DNA of 64,000 nt from Uloborus plumipes. Lineage: Eukaryota > Arthropoda > Arachnida > Araneae > Uloboridae. Made by a program: the position numbers and the translations under genes. The notes under the pieces are model-generated. The model saw only the letters and a program-made list of their open reading frames with translations. It ran no database searches and was not told the DNA's origin. Location: NCBI GenBank assembly GCA_038373865.1, contig JAXGGA010003405.1:1-64000 (forward strand). Direction: 5' to 3'. Each line of letters opens with the position of its first letter. The first letter of the stretch is position 1. This document shows, piece after piece, positions 46,825-56,826 of this stretch.

Positions 46825-47082
46825 GCAAATGACGATTTTTCTTTTTGGGTTATAATTGATAATACCTCGAAAACAACAACTTAAGAAAACCACAATAATA
46901 AAATTTCTAATCAAATTAACCAACGTGATCTTTGACACTTTACGAAAATAATAATTAAAAAAAACAAGTGCATGACTTTTTTTCACACACTCGTTTTTTA
47001 ACGTGCACTCGGTTATAACGACACAAGAAGTTCCGTCAAGAACTAAACGAGCCCAAAAATTCAACTTGTAGAATGAAGGCAA

Positions 47083-50003
47083 AAGCTTAGGTAATAAGCA
47101 GTAATTTAGCGGTAAATTACTGTTTAGGATGCAAGTGTTCTGAAAACATTATCCCTCACAGAATTGGTCTTAAAACATATTGCATCAAAAACAGAAAAAA
47201 AAATGCAGGTTTCATGAGAAGCGCATAACTCAACAAGAAAATTTGATCAGAAATACGTAATATATCATATTTTAATTTTTAATTAAGTTAATTTACATTA
47301 ATAAATGTACAAAAATGAACAATTTTTGAATAAATTACAAGTCAATAAATAAATAATAATTAAAAAAATACACATGGAACTAATAAAAAGTTACTATTTA
47401 TGCATTGGAATGAAACTTGGAGGAGGGGGGGGGGGAATCATAATACGACCTTAAATATTTTTTTACAATTGTCTGAGTTTGTACACTTTTCAAAACATAA
47501 AGGACAAAGCATTTTCATTTTAATGTAGTGAGTACAGGTAAATGCTGCGTCTTGTTAACAGGTCATTTTGGCAACAAAACACTCACTCATAAGATAAATA
47601 ATATTTTTATCTCTAAACAATAAACTATTTTAATACCTACCTCATTAAATGTTAATTTCTTAATTTTTAATTGCCTTTTGAAATCTCATTCTATATACTA
47701 CCTAACTTAACTAGGTTTAATTTTAAAGAGCAAAAAAATAGTTTTTAGTTAAATTAGTGTTAAAGGATTCTGTGGGTAGATAGGTTAGGTAGCAGTTTAT
47801 AAAAGGCACAGACTTGAAAAGGCGATTACGAAATTGTATATATTTAGTTGGGAATTAAAATTGTTTGTAGTTTAGTAATTAAAATTAGCTTTTATTTTGT
47901 GAGTGGGCGTTTCGTTTAGTAGGTTTTGTACTAGATTGGAAAATATTTTATAATTTTTTTTTTTAATGTTTCATTGTTGTAAAGAATGGTTGGTTTGCAT
48001 ATCTGAAAGATACCTGAAAAATCAAGAATAAATTAATGTTTAAGAGTAATATAGTGTTTTTTAAAAGGCTTTGCGCTATGATACTGGGTAAAAAAAGAAG
48101 AAAAACAAAATGAGAACATATTTTTGAATTTTTTTAAATTCCCCCGAAAAAAGCTGAAATTCCCCAATTTTTTGGTTTTTTTGGCTTGTTCCTGGATTAG
48201 AAGGTATTATTCGATTTCAATATATTTTTTAAAATTTTGGAATGCTTCACCAATCGTTATTTTTCCATCCAAGAGCATTAAAATAAAATATTGAAACAAA
48301 AATTTTAAAATACCACTAAGAACACATGAAAATTTTCATTTTTTCAAAATTTCAGGCTCGTTGTGGGATTGAAAAATATTATCCGATTTCAAAAATTTTT
48401 GCTTTGTTTTGTAAGCCTTCACCAATCGCAACTTTTCCGCACTATTATGATTTGAAAATAAAAACTTTGTTTTTTTCGCTCCACCCTAGTCCACAACTGT
48501 ATTATTGCATAACAATAACGTCAACAAAACTATGATCAAATATTTTAATGCAAAGGACTTCTTTAAGTTTCAGTCTACAATAACTTAATTTTCAAGAATG
48601 AAAATAAAATCATTAAAAAGACAAATCAACATCTTAAAGACTATCAAAATGATATCACATGATCGTATGTATTCATGACATGAATAATGTTCTGTACAAA
48701 CAACATGAATGCATTTAACAACAATTAACACATAAAATCAATGTTAAATTAGCTGTATGAAACCTCTTTTCTTGAATAACAATTGGAACAAAATGTACAA
48801 CATATCACATACATGTATTAAACCATTTTACATTGTTTTAGAGCTTATTAAAGTTAACCACGAAAGCAACACAATGTTTTTGCACATACATTTCACATAG
48901 AAATTTCTTCTATTTTAAAATTAAAATATAAAAAATAAGCTTAATTAAAAAAAAAAAAAAACACATATATACATATATGTATGTGCGGGTGTGTGAAAAT
49001 TTAGAATGTTATTTGCAAAGAAAGTGTTTAAATTAACATTTCTGCAGTTTTATAACAATCTGTCATTTACTCTCAAGTAAAAATGCTTTTATCCAATACA
49101 TGCACACATTCATGTATACATAAATACAGTAGAGAACCAATTATCCGGGATGTTTGGGACCACAGCTGTCCCGGATAACTGAATTTCCCGGTTTTCTGGA
49201 TCGCTACGAAGCGATATTTACTAATTGTTCATAAAACCCAAGTTACTATTACAAATAAATGTATCCTGAAGAGAAAACGAGCCAGAAGTGCTTATAGATA
49301 TTACAATATTAAAAATTTTTGAGCTATATGCCACTTATATGGTATTTATGAAAAAACCGTTCATATTCATTTAGGTATTTCAAAAGAAAAACAAAAAAAA
49401 AAAAGAAAGTTCTTCATTTTTTAGAAATTGCGAAAAATGCGTATTTTAAAAAGTGGAGGAAAAATCGACAAAATATTGCCGGTTTTCTAGCTTCCTGGTA
49501 TTTTGGTTCCCGAATAAAAGGTTCTGTACTGTACATGCAAGTGGGCATACATATTTTTAAAATTTTTTCTTTTTCTTTCCACAAAATATTTTACTTTTTT
49601 GTAGAAGGGCGGGGGATGTGGTTTTGTGGCAACAGTTCATTTTTTAACAGGCAAGTTTCCAAGCTTATCAAACATACAATATATTTTAGATGCACATGAT
49701 TTAACATTTTAGTAGAATTCTCAGAACATCAATATAATGTTAAATCAAACAAAATAGTAGCTTTATTTTACGTGACAATTTGCATTGAAATACATGCGAT
49801 CGAATGTAAACTTTAAAATTATTAAATCAATTGAAACAATTTTTATAAACTCATAATGAAACAGAACACAAAACTAACATCCAAATTGTACTTCATTTTC
49901 ACAGTACACACTCCAAGTAGACTAGTTTTTGAAATGACAAGCGAGAACATTTCTTGAATATTCATATTTTCTAATTATACCTACATAAGTTAACAAGTAA
50001 TTA
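47083..50003 (-). other. Downstream / probable 3' untranslated region of ATP6AP1
   Basis: No open frame. The sequence is AT-rich and, unlike most of the window, has few recognisable repeats apart from the pogo-like MITE at 49127-49531. Minus-strand AATAAA hexamers occur, for example at 49767-49762. I cannot tell where the transcript ends, so how much is untranslated region is inference. Confidence 0.35.
49127..49531. mobile_element. pogo/Tigger-like MITE, 405 bp
   Basis: TA flanks both ends. The left end is CAGTAGAGAACCAATTATCC followed by GGGATGTTTGGGACCA, the typical pogo/Tigger terminus. The right end, inverted, is CAGTACAGAACCTTTTATTC followed by GGGAACCAAAATACC. No transposase. A similar unpaired left end (CAGTAGAATCTCGAAAATTC) starts at 50822. 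Confidence 0.75.
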
Positions 50004-50213
50004 TTATTCAGACACAGCAACAGAAATAGTCTTTCCTTTAGGATCATCGAACTGGTCCATGGTGCGAATAGAAAACAGTGCGTACACACCAATATTGATT
50101 ATAATGATGAATAGGATTGACACAACCACCCCCATCCATATTGGGATTGTAAAAAATGGCACACAATCAAAGCTGTCGCTGAACTTTGCATCATTCACTG
50201 CATAAGGCTGAAC
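50004..50213 (-). CDS. ATP6AP1: ATP6AP1 last coding exon (membrane anchor and tail)
   Basis: The acceptor TTTCAG ends at 50214 and the exon opens with GTTCAGCCTTATGC. It encodes VQPYAVNDAKF, the last luminal cysteine (SFDC), one hydrophobic membrane helix and the cytosolic tail ending TISVAVSE before TAA. In relatives this short tail carries trafficking and pump-interaction signals. The exon is intact and in frame with the preceding one. Confidence 0.92.
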   Translation of the reverse strand, partial: VQPYAVNDAKFSDSFDCVPFFTIPIWMGVVVSILFIIIINIGVYALFSIRTMDQFDDPKGKTISVAVSE

Positions 50214-53200
50214 CTGAAATATGTTGGAAAACAATGTTTAAGTTATATAACTTCGAGAGAATTTCAAAAGATAACTGGTATTAATTTCTGGAAAATGTGA
50301 GATTGAACTATCACGAAAATTTAAAAAGTATTTGCCTTTTAACCGCTTACTCGTCGCACTTTTTTTCCAAAAACTGATCAAAATTCATCAGGTTTTTTTA
50401 TGTTCATAATATTTTAAACATATTAAAATAAAAAACACTGCATTTTAATTTGAATTTAGTGGCTTTTTAAAGGTAGGGAAATTTTAATCAACTTACCCAA
50501 TTTTACCTTTAAGTTTGCTTTCCTCGCGCATCCAAGACAGGCTAAAAAGCTTCAATGCAGGCATTGAGAAAGAAAAAGTAAAGTTTGAGCGGAGAAAATT
50601 TTTATTTTTTGAAACTGAATAAAGAGAAAGTTTTGAAGCTTTAAAAATATCAGAAACACAGCCCATATGAGACATGGGCACGACAAAATTTGCCCGAATA
50701 TTCTGCCCGTATGAGGAACGGGCACGACGACTAAGCGGTTAAGAGACACTTTTACTTGATACTAACAAGATTAATTTAGGTAAATATGTTAATAAGGGGA
50801 AACTATTACAGTAATTAAATACAGTAGAATCTCGAAAATTCGAGGTGATTGGGGTCTAATGTCATTGCTGATCACTGAAAATATGATTGTATGGAGAATT
50901 TTTATAAAGATTAAAATTTTGCATTGTCCGGACAACATAAAGACATACACCTTCAACTTAAGTGTCTAATAAAAAAGATGTATTGGCTTCATCAAAACTT
51001 TGTCACAAATTGTATCACAAATTTCTACTTAAAGTACTTCGAAACAATTTTGATTAATTGTAGTTATAAATTTTTTTCACTGATTTGCATATAACTTGGG
51101 TATCTTAAAGTAACACAGAAAGGAAATTATGGTTGCAATTATTGTATGGTTTATAATATCATTCAAATCCAAATTTGTCATCAGCATAGATTTTCTTGTC
51201 CATGCCAGTGACAAATGATTCATGATAAAGGTAATTTTTTTAATTAGGGTAAATTTAAATATTTATCTCTGCTGACAAGCCATGAGTATACTTAACTAAC
51301 AAATCCTACTTTTATTCAAAAATTTTAATTACAATAACATTTTCCAAATTTTATAAAAAAAAAAAGTCTCCTATTTTGAGAATCACTGATTTGTATTTCA
51401 GCATGGATATAGCTGAGCATACAAAAAGCACATCACAGGTGTGGAAAGGGTTAGTATGTTAATGAAAAAAATTAAATCTTACCTGGAAACTTTGGAATGT
51501 AAAATATGACGTGGTTGCATTCACTTTTATATATATGTCCCCGCAGCTGTATGAAAATCCTACAGGAGCAGAGATGGTTGGGGCATCCAGGTTATATGTT
51601 CCAGGACTACTACCCCCTGTTACTTCTACAGAGCCTTTTACACTCCAAGAACCCTCTCTGGTAGGGAAATTCAGTCTAAATAAAAGTAAATCAATATTAA
51701 AATCGATCAATATAAGAATCAACTAAGAAATCTGATTTACCTCTTGACATACAAATTGAATGGAACTTGATGCAACTGAAGAATACCATTTAATTTCGCT
51801 CAACTGAACAGTTACGTGAAAGCTAAGAAAGAATACATTTTATTTTTAGATTGTTATTAATCTATATGGTGTAAATAACGAACCTTGAAATACCATTAAA
51901 AAATATTTGAATGAACTCGTTAAAGTCTACAGTGGTGCATAAAATGAATGGCGAATCAGACTTGTCATTGTTGTCAAAGGGTTAAATAATACTTGTAATG
52001 GGAGAGGGGCACAACAGTTTGAGAAATGCGTTAGCATTTAAGAGGGAATTCATTATACGGAAATATCATCTCTTGTATATTGACCATCAACTACCGATTT
52101 GATATCTGACCCATTTCTCGAGCAGGTTCGAATATGCCTCGATGCATAATATCCAAGGGCGGCCGGAAAAGGTCTTCAAAAGTTCTACTCATTTTACCAC
52201 TGTTCTGTCTCACTGTTTTCACTACTGTTTGCATCTGTAGTCATGAAGTTGTGCTTCAGCTCAGGTCCGTCTTTAGGGGGGGGGGGGGTCAATTGCCCCC
52301 TCTGACTTTGAGAAATCAATGTATTTACACATAAGTGGGCGTGGTTTTTAATGTTTTCCAATGAAACTGCATTGTGTTTGAACCCTTTGCCCCTCCCCCC
52401 CTGGAAAAACTTGAAAATCTCTGAAATCATCAAAAACTGAATGAGGTCTTCTTTTACAATCTCTCAAACCGCATTGGAAGCTCAAATTGTCTTCCACAAA
52501 AATCTGGATTGTGGTATTGGAGAATGAACTTGCAGGATCATTTTCTGGCCTGACTTTTACAGAATCATCTGTCTTAATGCCATCATTTTCTTGATAGTCA
52601 AAATCAACATGCATGTTAATGGACAGTTCAAGATTCCAAGATTATATACTCTGAGAACTTAGGAAAAAATACAACCCAATTCTGAATTCAGTGCCATTTT
52701 TACTTTTTTGAGGAGGCACATTGTGCAATTTTATGTTTTAGAACATGATCCTTTGTGCAGGGGTAGTGTCACTTGTATGAGAATTAATAGTTTGTTTCAG
52801 TAATCATGCACATGAATTTTCTCTAACAGTTTGCCATACAGTTCAAAATAAAAACAATGATTTAAAATTCCATTCAAATGAAAAATTATTCACTAAATAA
52901 TTCAACCAAGTAATTAAAAGTAAAAAAATCTATGAAATAATACATTAAGCTATGAAATAACATGAAAAATCCCAATTAAATAATTTGACAAATTAATTTT
53001 AAATAATTCATTAAGATGTAAAGTAATCAGCAAAATAAATACGTTGATTCAAACATAATTTTTAAAAATTCCGTTCAAAATAAAAAATTGGAAAAAGAGG
53101 AACTAACATAGAAGGATATACACATAATCTTTCAATTTTGCCAAAGACTAAAATAAACAAGGTGGCAAGCCAAGACAAAAGAACTTTTTACGTATATTTT

Positions 53201-53772
53201 AAAAACTCGTCTAATACTTACTTAAGCACAACAGATGTAATGTCTCCAGAAGGTTTAAAATTAAGTTGTAAACTGCAAATGAAGTAAAAAGAGGGAAAAA
53301 AATATTAGATGATTTTTGTTTGTGCATTAGGAAAAACAGACAAATAATAAACAGTTGATTCTACAGCGAAATCCTGTTTCAAAAAACTTTAAGCGGCCCT
53401 AAATTTTGTTTGCTGTGATGAGAATATTATTGTAATGGAATTCAAGCAATGTATTGAAAATTATATTGGGACTGAAAATTTATTTTATTGAAATGAGTAT
53501 TTTGTTGCATAGGTATTCAATGTAACAAAAGTTCACTGTAATATGATTTCATCAAAATGTAATATACAGTGAGTAAAACTATTTGAGAACTCAAAAATAC
53601 TAATTTTATTGAGCAAATTCTGACCAAATACCAGGCCCGTCATTTGGTGGGGGGGGGTGTGTGTTAATCGCCCCCCCCCCCTCCGACTTTGAGAAATCAA
53701 TGTATTTACATATAAGTAGGCGTGATTTTTGATGTTTTCCAATGAAATTGCATTGTGTTTGGACCCTTTGCC

Positions 53773-53803
<31 letters not shown>

Positions 53804-55063
53804 CTTGAAATGACGGCACTGTCAAGTACTCATATTAAATTTATAAGCACTAGCCAAATTGCTCTTCAAAGTTTAAAGGAAAATTCACTGCAACACGGCT
53901 TCTAGAAAATTCTTGTTTTGAAAAAAAACTAAAGTGATTTCGTATTAACAAGGCTCAACTGCATTCCTGAAATGTGTGAGTCAGTGAAATTAAACTTAAC
54001 ATCTTTAAATCATCTTCTTTTTTCAACATCTTTAGGGTATCTACACAAAAACAGATAAACATTTTTATATTTCCTCTATGTTAACCATAAGCTACATGTT
54101 TGCTTTATTACTTACCCAATACTGAAATTTCTAATCCTAATGAATGCAGTGCACAAAGTTTGAGTTCCGAGCATTATTCACGTGAATTACTTAACATAGG
54201 TGGAGTTCATGTAAAAGGTAATCATCTACAATTTAAACTTTTAAAAGCCTTGAGCCATGAAAGATAGGCAGCATTTTGGAGATTTATTTTTCCACGAAAA
54301 AATAAATAAATAAATAAATAAATAACAGTGATAATAGTGTCTGGAACAATTTAGAGCCAAAATGTAATGCCTTAGAAGACTTAAAGTATCAACTTATATT
54401 CATTTTGGATTGAAGTTAAAAACCAACATAAATAAAGTACAAACTATGAGGAAAATAAAGCATATGAAGGCCCAGGGGAAAAAAAGATGAAAGTGACCAA
54501 AAAGCTATTTCGAGAAAAACGAAGAACAAAGTTTGATTTCTCGTAGCTCCTTATATAGTTTTTCGAGTTTTCATACATATTTCGGTCGCTTCTCATCTTT
54601 TTCCCCCCTTGTTGTTCTACCAGATGATACTAGTTCTTCATAGCCCCTATTAGCGCTAATATCTCAAAATTGACAAAAAAGTGACTTTCATCTTTTTCCC
54701 CCTGGCCCTTCATATAGCTATTTGGTTTTTAACTTCAATTTTAGCACAAAGGTTATTAATCATTTTTCCTGTTTTATTCATTTATTTTTTGAAGACTCTC
54801 TCAATATTAGTTTTCTGAGAAATTTACAGTGAAAACATAAAAACAAAAATAAAAGAAAATACTTACACAGAATCATTTCCACAAGCTGAGCCAGTAGTGT
54901 CGGGAGGAAATGGAAGGGTTACGTTATCGCTTCCTATACTAAATGTAGAATTTTCAGCATATAGTAACAAACAGCCGCTCACGTTTACGATGTTAGATTT
55001 GTCAAAGGATTCTTCTACTTCCAATAAATTTCTGAGTGAGAAACGTTCATCTCCAGACATGCT
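50004..55063 (-). CDS. ATP6AP1: V-type ATPase accessory subunit S1 (Ac45), 3' exons
   Basis: Ac45 is a type I membrane glycoprotein of the V-ATPase V0 sector that helps assemble and sort the proton pump in the secretory and endolysosomal system. Five minus-strand exons are visible: 55063-54867, 53272-53222, 51822-51741, 51653-51483 and 50213-50004. Together they are 711 nt (236 codons plus TAA at 50006-50004) and stay in frame through GT-AG introns. The luminal part holds four cysteines in a LAMP-like arrangement (SACGND, QFVCQE, FSYSCGD, SFDCVP) and Asn-X-Ser/Thr sites. Then come a membrane segment (IPIWMGVVVSILFIIIINIG) and a short tail with MDQFDDPKGKTIS, which is diagnostic of Ac45. About half the family's usual length is missing, because 5' exons lie beyond 64000. 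The 5' edge of the fourth visible exon is the least certain: frame demands 51653, although an earlier AG exists at 51676. Gene identity is strong and exon edges are moderately sure. Confidence 0.9.
50343..50738. mobile_element. Intronic TTAA-flanked piggyBac-type MITE, 396 bp
   Basis: TTAA flanks both ends (50339-50342, 50739-50742). The ends are CCGCTTACTCGTCGC and, inverted, CCGCTTAGTCGTCGTGC. GCCCGTATGAGGAACGGGC and GCCCATATGAGACATGGGC palindromes lie near the right end. Terminal and GCCCG motifs link it to 13246-13655. It sits in the last intron of ATP6AP1. Confidence 0.8.
52262..52420. mobile_element. Intronic hAT-like MITE fragment
   Basis: It starts CAGGTCCGTCTTTAGG and shares ~150 bp with 53632-53821 (CTGACTTTGAGAAATCAATG, GTTTTCCAATGAAA, GCATTGTGTTTG, the C-rich tract and AAAAACTTGAAA). 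The right terminus is degenerate, so the end is approximate. Confidence 0.55.
53222..53272 (-). CDS. ATP6AP1: ATP6AP1 51-nt internal exon
   Basis: The acceptor CATTTGCAG ends at 53273 and the donor GTAAGTATT starts at 53221. One base completes a Val codon from the previous exon, then the exon encodes LQLNFKPSGDITSVVL and two bases of the next codon. Phases agree with both neighbours, which supports this very short exon. Confidence 0.75.
53632..53821. mobile_element. Intronic hAT-like MITE, 190 bp
   Basis: The ends are CAGGCCCGTCATTTGGTGG and, inverted, CAGTGCCGTCATTTC. The flanks CCAAATAC and TCAAGTAC match at 6 of 8 positions, which fits an old 8-bp target duplication. The interior has long G and C runs, including a C tract of about 27 nt (53771-53797). 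It is related to 52262-52420. Confidence 0.6.
54297..54324. repeat. (AAAT)n microsatellite
   Basis: Six to seven AAAT units occur in an ATP6AP1 intron. Confidence 0.9.
54476..54711. mobile_element. Intronic MITE with GAAGGCCCAGGGG termini
   Basis: The ends are GAAGGCCCAGGGGAAAAAAA and, inverted, GAAGGGCCAGGGGGAAAAAG, continuing with GATGAAAGTCAC on both sides. ATAT flanks both ends (54472-54475, 54712-54715). It is related to 26570-26818. No coding capacity. Confidence 0.7.
54867..55063 (-). CDS. ATP6AP1: ATP6AP1 first visible exon (luminal)
   Basis: The acceptor TTATTATGTAG ends at 55064 and the donor GTAAGTATTTTC starts at 54866. The exon encodes a luminal stretch with NVSG and NSTF glycosylation sequons, ending at SACGNDS. 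An ATG lies one codon after the acceptor, but homologous proteins have more sequence upstream, so this is an internal exon and not the start. The upstream intron runs off the window and holds the nested transposons. Confidence 0.75.
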
Positions 55064-55492
55064 CTACATAATAAAACAGTAACAGTCAATGCCTCAGAGA
55101 AAAATAGAGCTTAGATAACAATCTGAACAGTCCATTTAAACATAAAATTTTGTTCAACTTAAATTCATCAGTAAGAAAAAAAAAAGAAATTAAAAAAAAA
55201 CATAATATTTACTAAATTCTAAGTTCTAAAATAATTATTAAAATAGAGAATATGGTAGTTACAAATGAGTAAAATTACATGATATGTTATAAGCACCAAC
55301 TAGCAACAAACAAATCAATTAGTGAACATCAGAATATTTTACAAACGTTTATAATCATGTTTAAAAATATTTTCTAACAATAGGATCTTAGTTTAATGAC
55401 AAAAATCTTTTTTACAAAATTCTAAGAGTTATACGTTTAACAAATTAGCAAAAGACAAGAAAACCTGGATAGACTTTGGACAACATAAAAAA

Positions 55493-55668
55493 CAGGCCTG
55501 TCATTTGATATTTTACTGGGGGAAGGGGGGGGAGGCAAAAGGTATAGACTAAAAACATGTTGTATTAAAAAATGATAATAAACACACACACATGTATGGA
55601 AATTAATTTAACTTCTCAAAGCTAAGGGAGGAGCAATTGCCCCTTCTTGACCCCCTAAATGAGACCTG
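55493..55668. mobile_element. Intronic hAT-like MITE, 176 bp
   Basis: The ends are CAGGCCTGTCATTTGAT and, inverted, CAGGTCTCATTTAGGGGG. The flanks ATAAAAAA and ATTAAAAA match at 7 of 8 positions, but A-richness weakens this. The GTCATTT termini connect it to 53632-53821. Confidence 0.5.
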
Positions 55669-55976
55669 ATTAAAAACTTCCATAAAATGTGAGTTGAATG
55701 ATTCAGTGTTCGCGCTGACCTATTTGCTACCTGGGTCCCATGGACCCATTAATGAAAAAAAAGTGAGTCCTTTGATGAAAAAATTGAGTCCCAAAATATT
55801 TGAATAAAATAACATTATTATTAAAATACAAATGTTGTAAATGCATTGCATATATGTTTCCTCAGGAAAAAATTTATTAATTGTGTGCACACTTTTGAAT
55901 GGAAAACAAGTGAACTTGGTGAATGAGTAAATTATACTAATAAAGGAGTTTTTCCTTTAGTTTTTGAGATCAATAT

Positions 55977-56594
55977 TGTAACGAGTTCGTAGCACCTTCA
56001 ACTTTCTTCAAATGAGCATTCCAATCTTGAGGAAGTAACTATAAATTTATTTACAAGTATGTACACTATTTACAATAAGAGCAGAAAACAATTGCTAAAC
56101 ATCCAGCAATTAGGTAGCAAAACAGTACACTGTACTCTCAACAGTAACTCAGCACCACGTATCAAACGTGAACAGTAATTAAGCAATTACAAAAGCAAAA
56201 CAACCATCCGCCCAAGCGAACGAAAACGAGCATCTCAGAAAACCCATCTGAGAAAAACTAACTGACTTGTGTTCAAGGCCAGCTATTTATACACGGAAAG
56301 AATTCCCGACAACTTTCTAGTAATATCTGGAATATTCCAAATCATTCATAACTTTAAACAATTCATTCACGAAAACGCTAGAAATAAAAAGAAAAACACC
56401 ACTCCGAGCGAAAATTTCTTCACGCTTATTAAAGTTAGGGCAAGTGTAAAAACTACAAAGTGTTACAGGGCCGGTATACTAGTGATAAAGGTGATATCTT
56501 CAGATACATTTGCAACATGTCGCCAGATAAAACCAAAACTAATGAAAATAAAGCAAGGCAGGAAAAACAACAACTATTTACAAGATTTGTAACA
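55977..56594 (-). repeat. 3' LTR of the Ty3/Gypsy element
   Basis: It is bounded by TGTAACGAG... and ...TTTGTAACA on plus (TG...CA both ways). It contains a minus-strand TATAAATA box (56291-56284) and, further on, an AATAAA signal. It looks identical to the other LTR. The 107-codon plus-strand frame in it, duplicated in the other LTR, is not a gene. Confidence 0.95.
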
Positions 56595-56607
56595 TTGCCC
56601 CCTTCCC
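56595..56607 (-). other. Polypurine tract
   Basis: GGGAAGGGGGCAA on the minus strand abuts the 3' LTR. It is the primer site for plus-strand DNA synthesis in reverse transcription. Confidence 0.85.
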
Positions 56608-56826
56608 AAGGACTGCACGTCCCGGGCAGTACAATCCCTAGAAAGGAAGCAAGGGAAAACTTACAGATACACACATTACATGATGACCAATCATAAACAT
56701 GATAAATAATAACAATGAGAACATGAAAGAAACACTAACATTGATAAAATCATATTACAGACAATTAAAGGCAAAAGTTATTTACAAAATTTACAAACAA
56801 ATTACCATGGTAGCTTTAGATTTATT

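Noticed and set aside
56269..56592. 107-codon plus-strand open frame, repeated at 61899-62222
   Set aside because: It lies wholly inside the LTR, antisense to the element. The identical second copy simply reflects LTR identity.
56608..56826. Possible envelope gene downstream of Gag-Pol
   Set aside because: Only 219 bp lie between the Gag-Pol stop and the polypurine tract, so there is no room or frame for an envelope.
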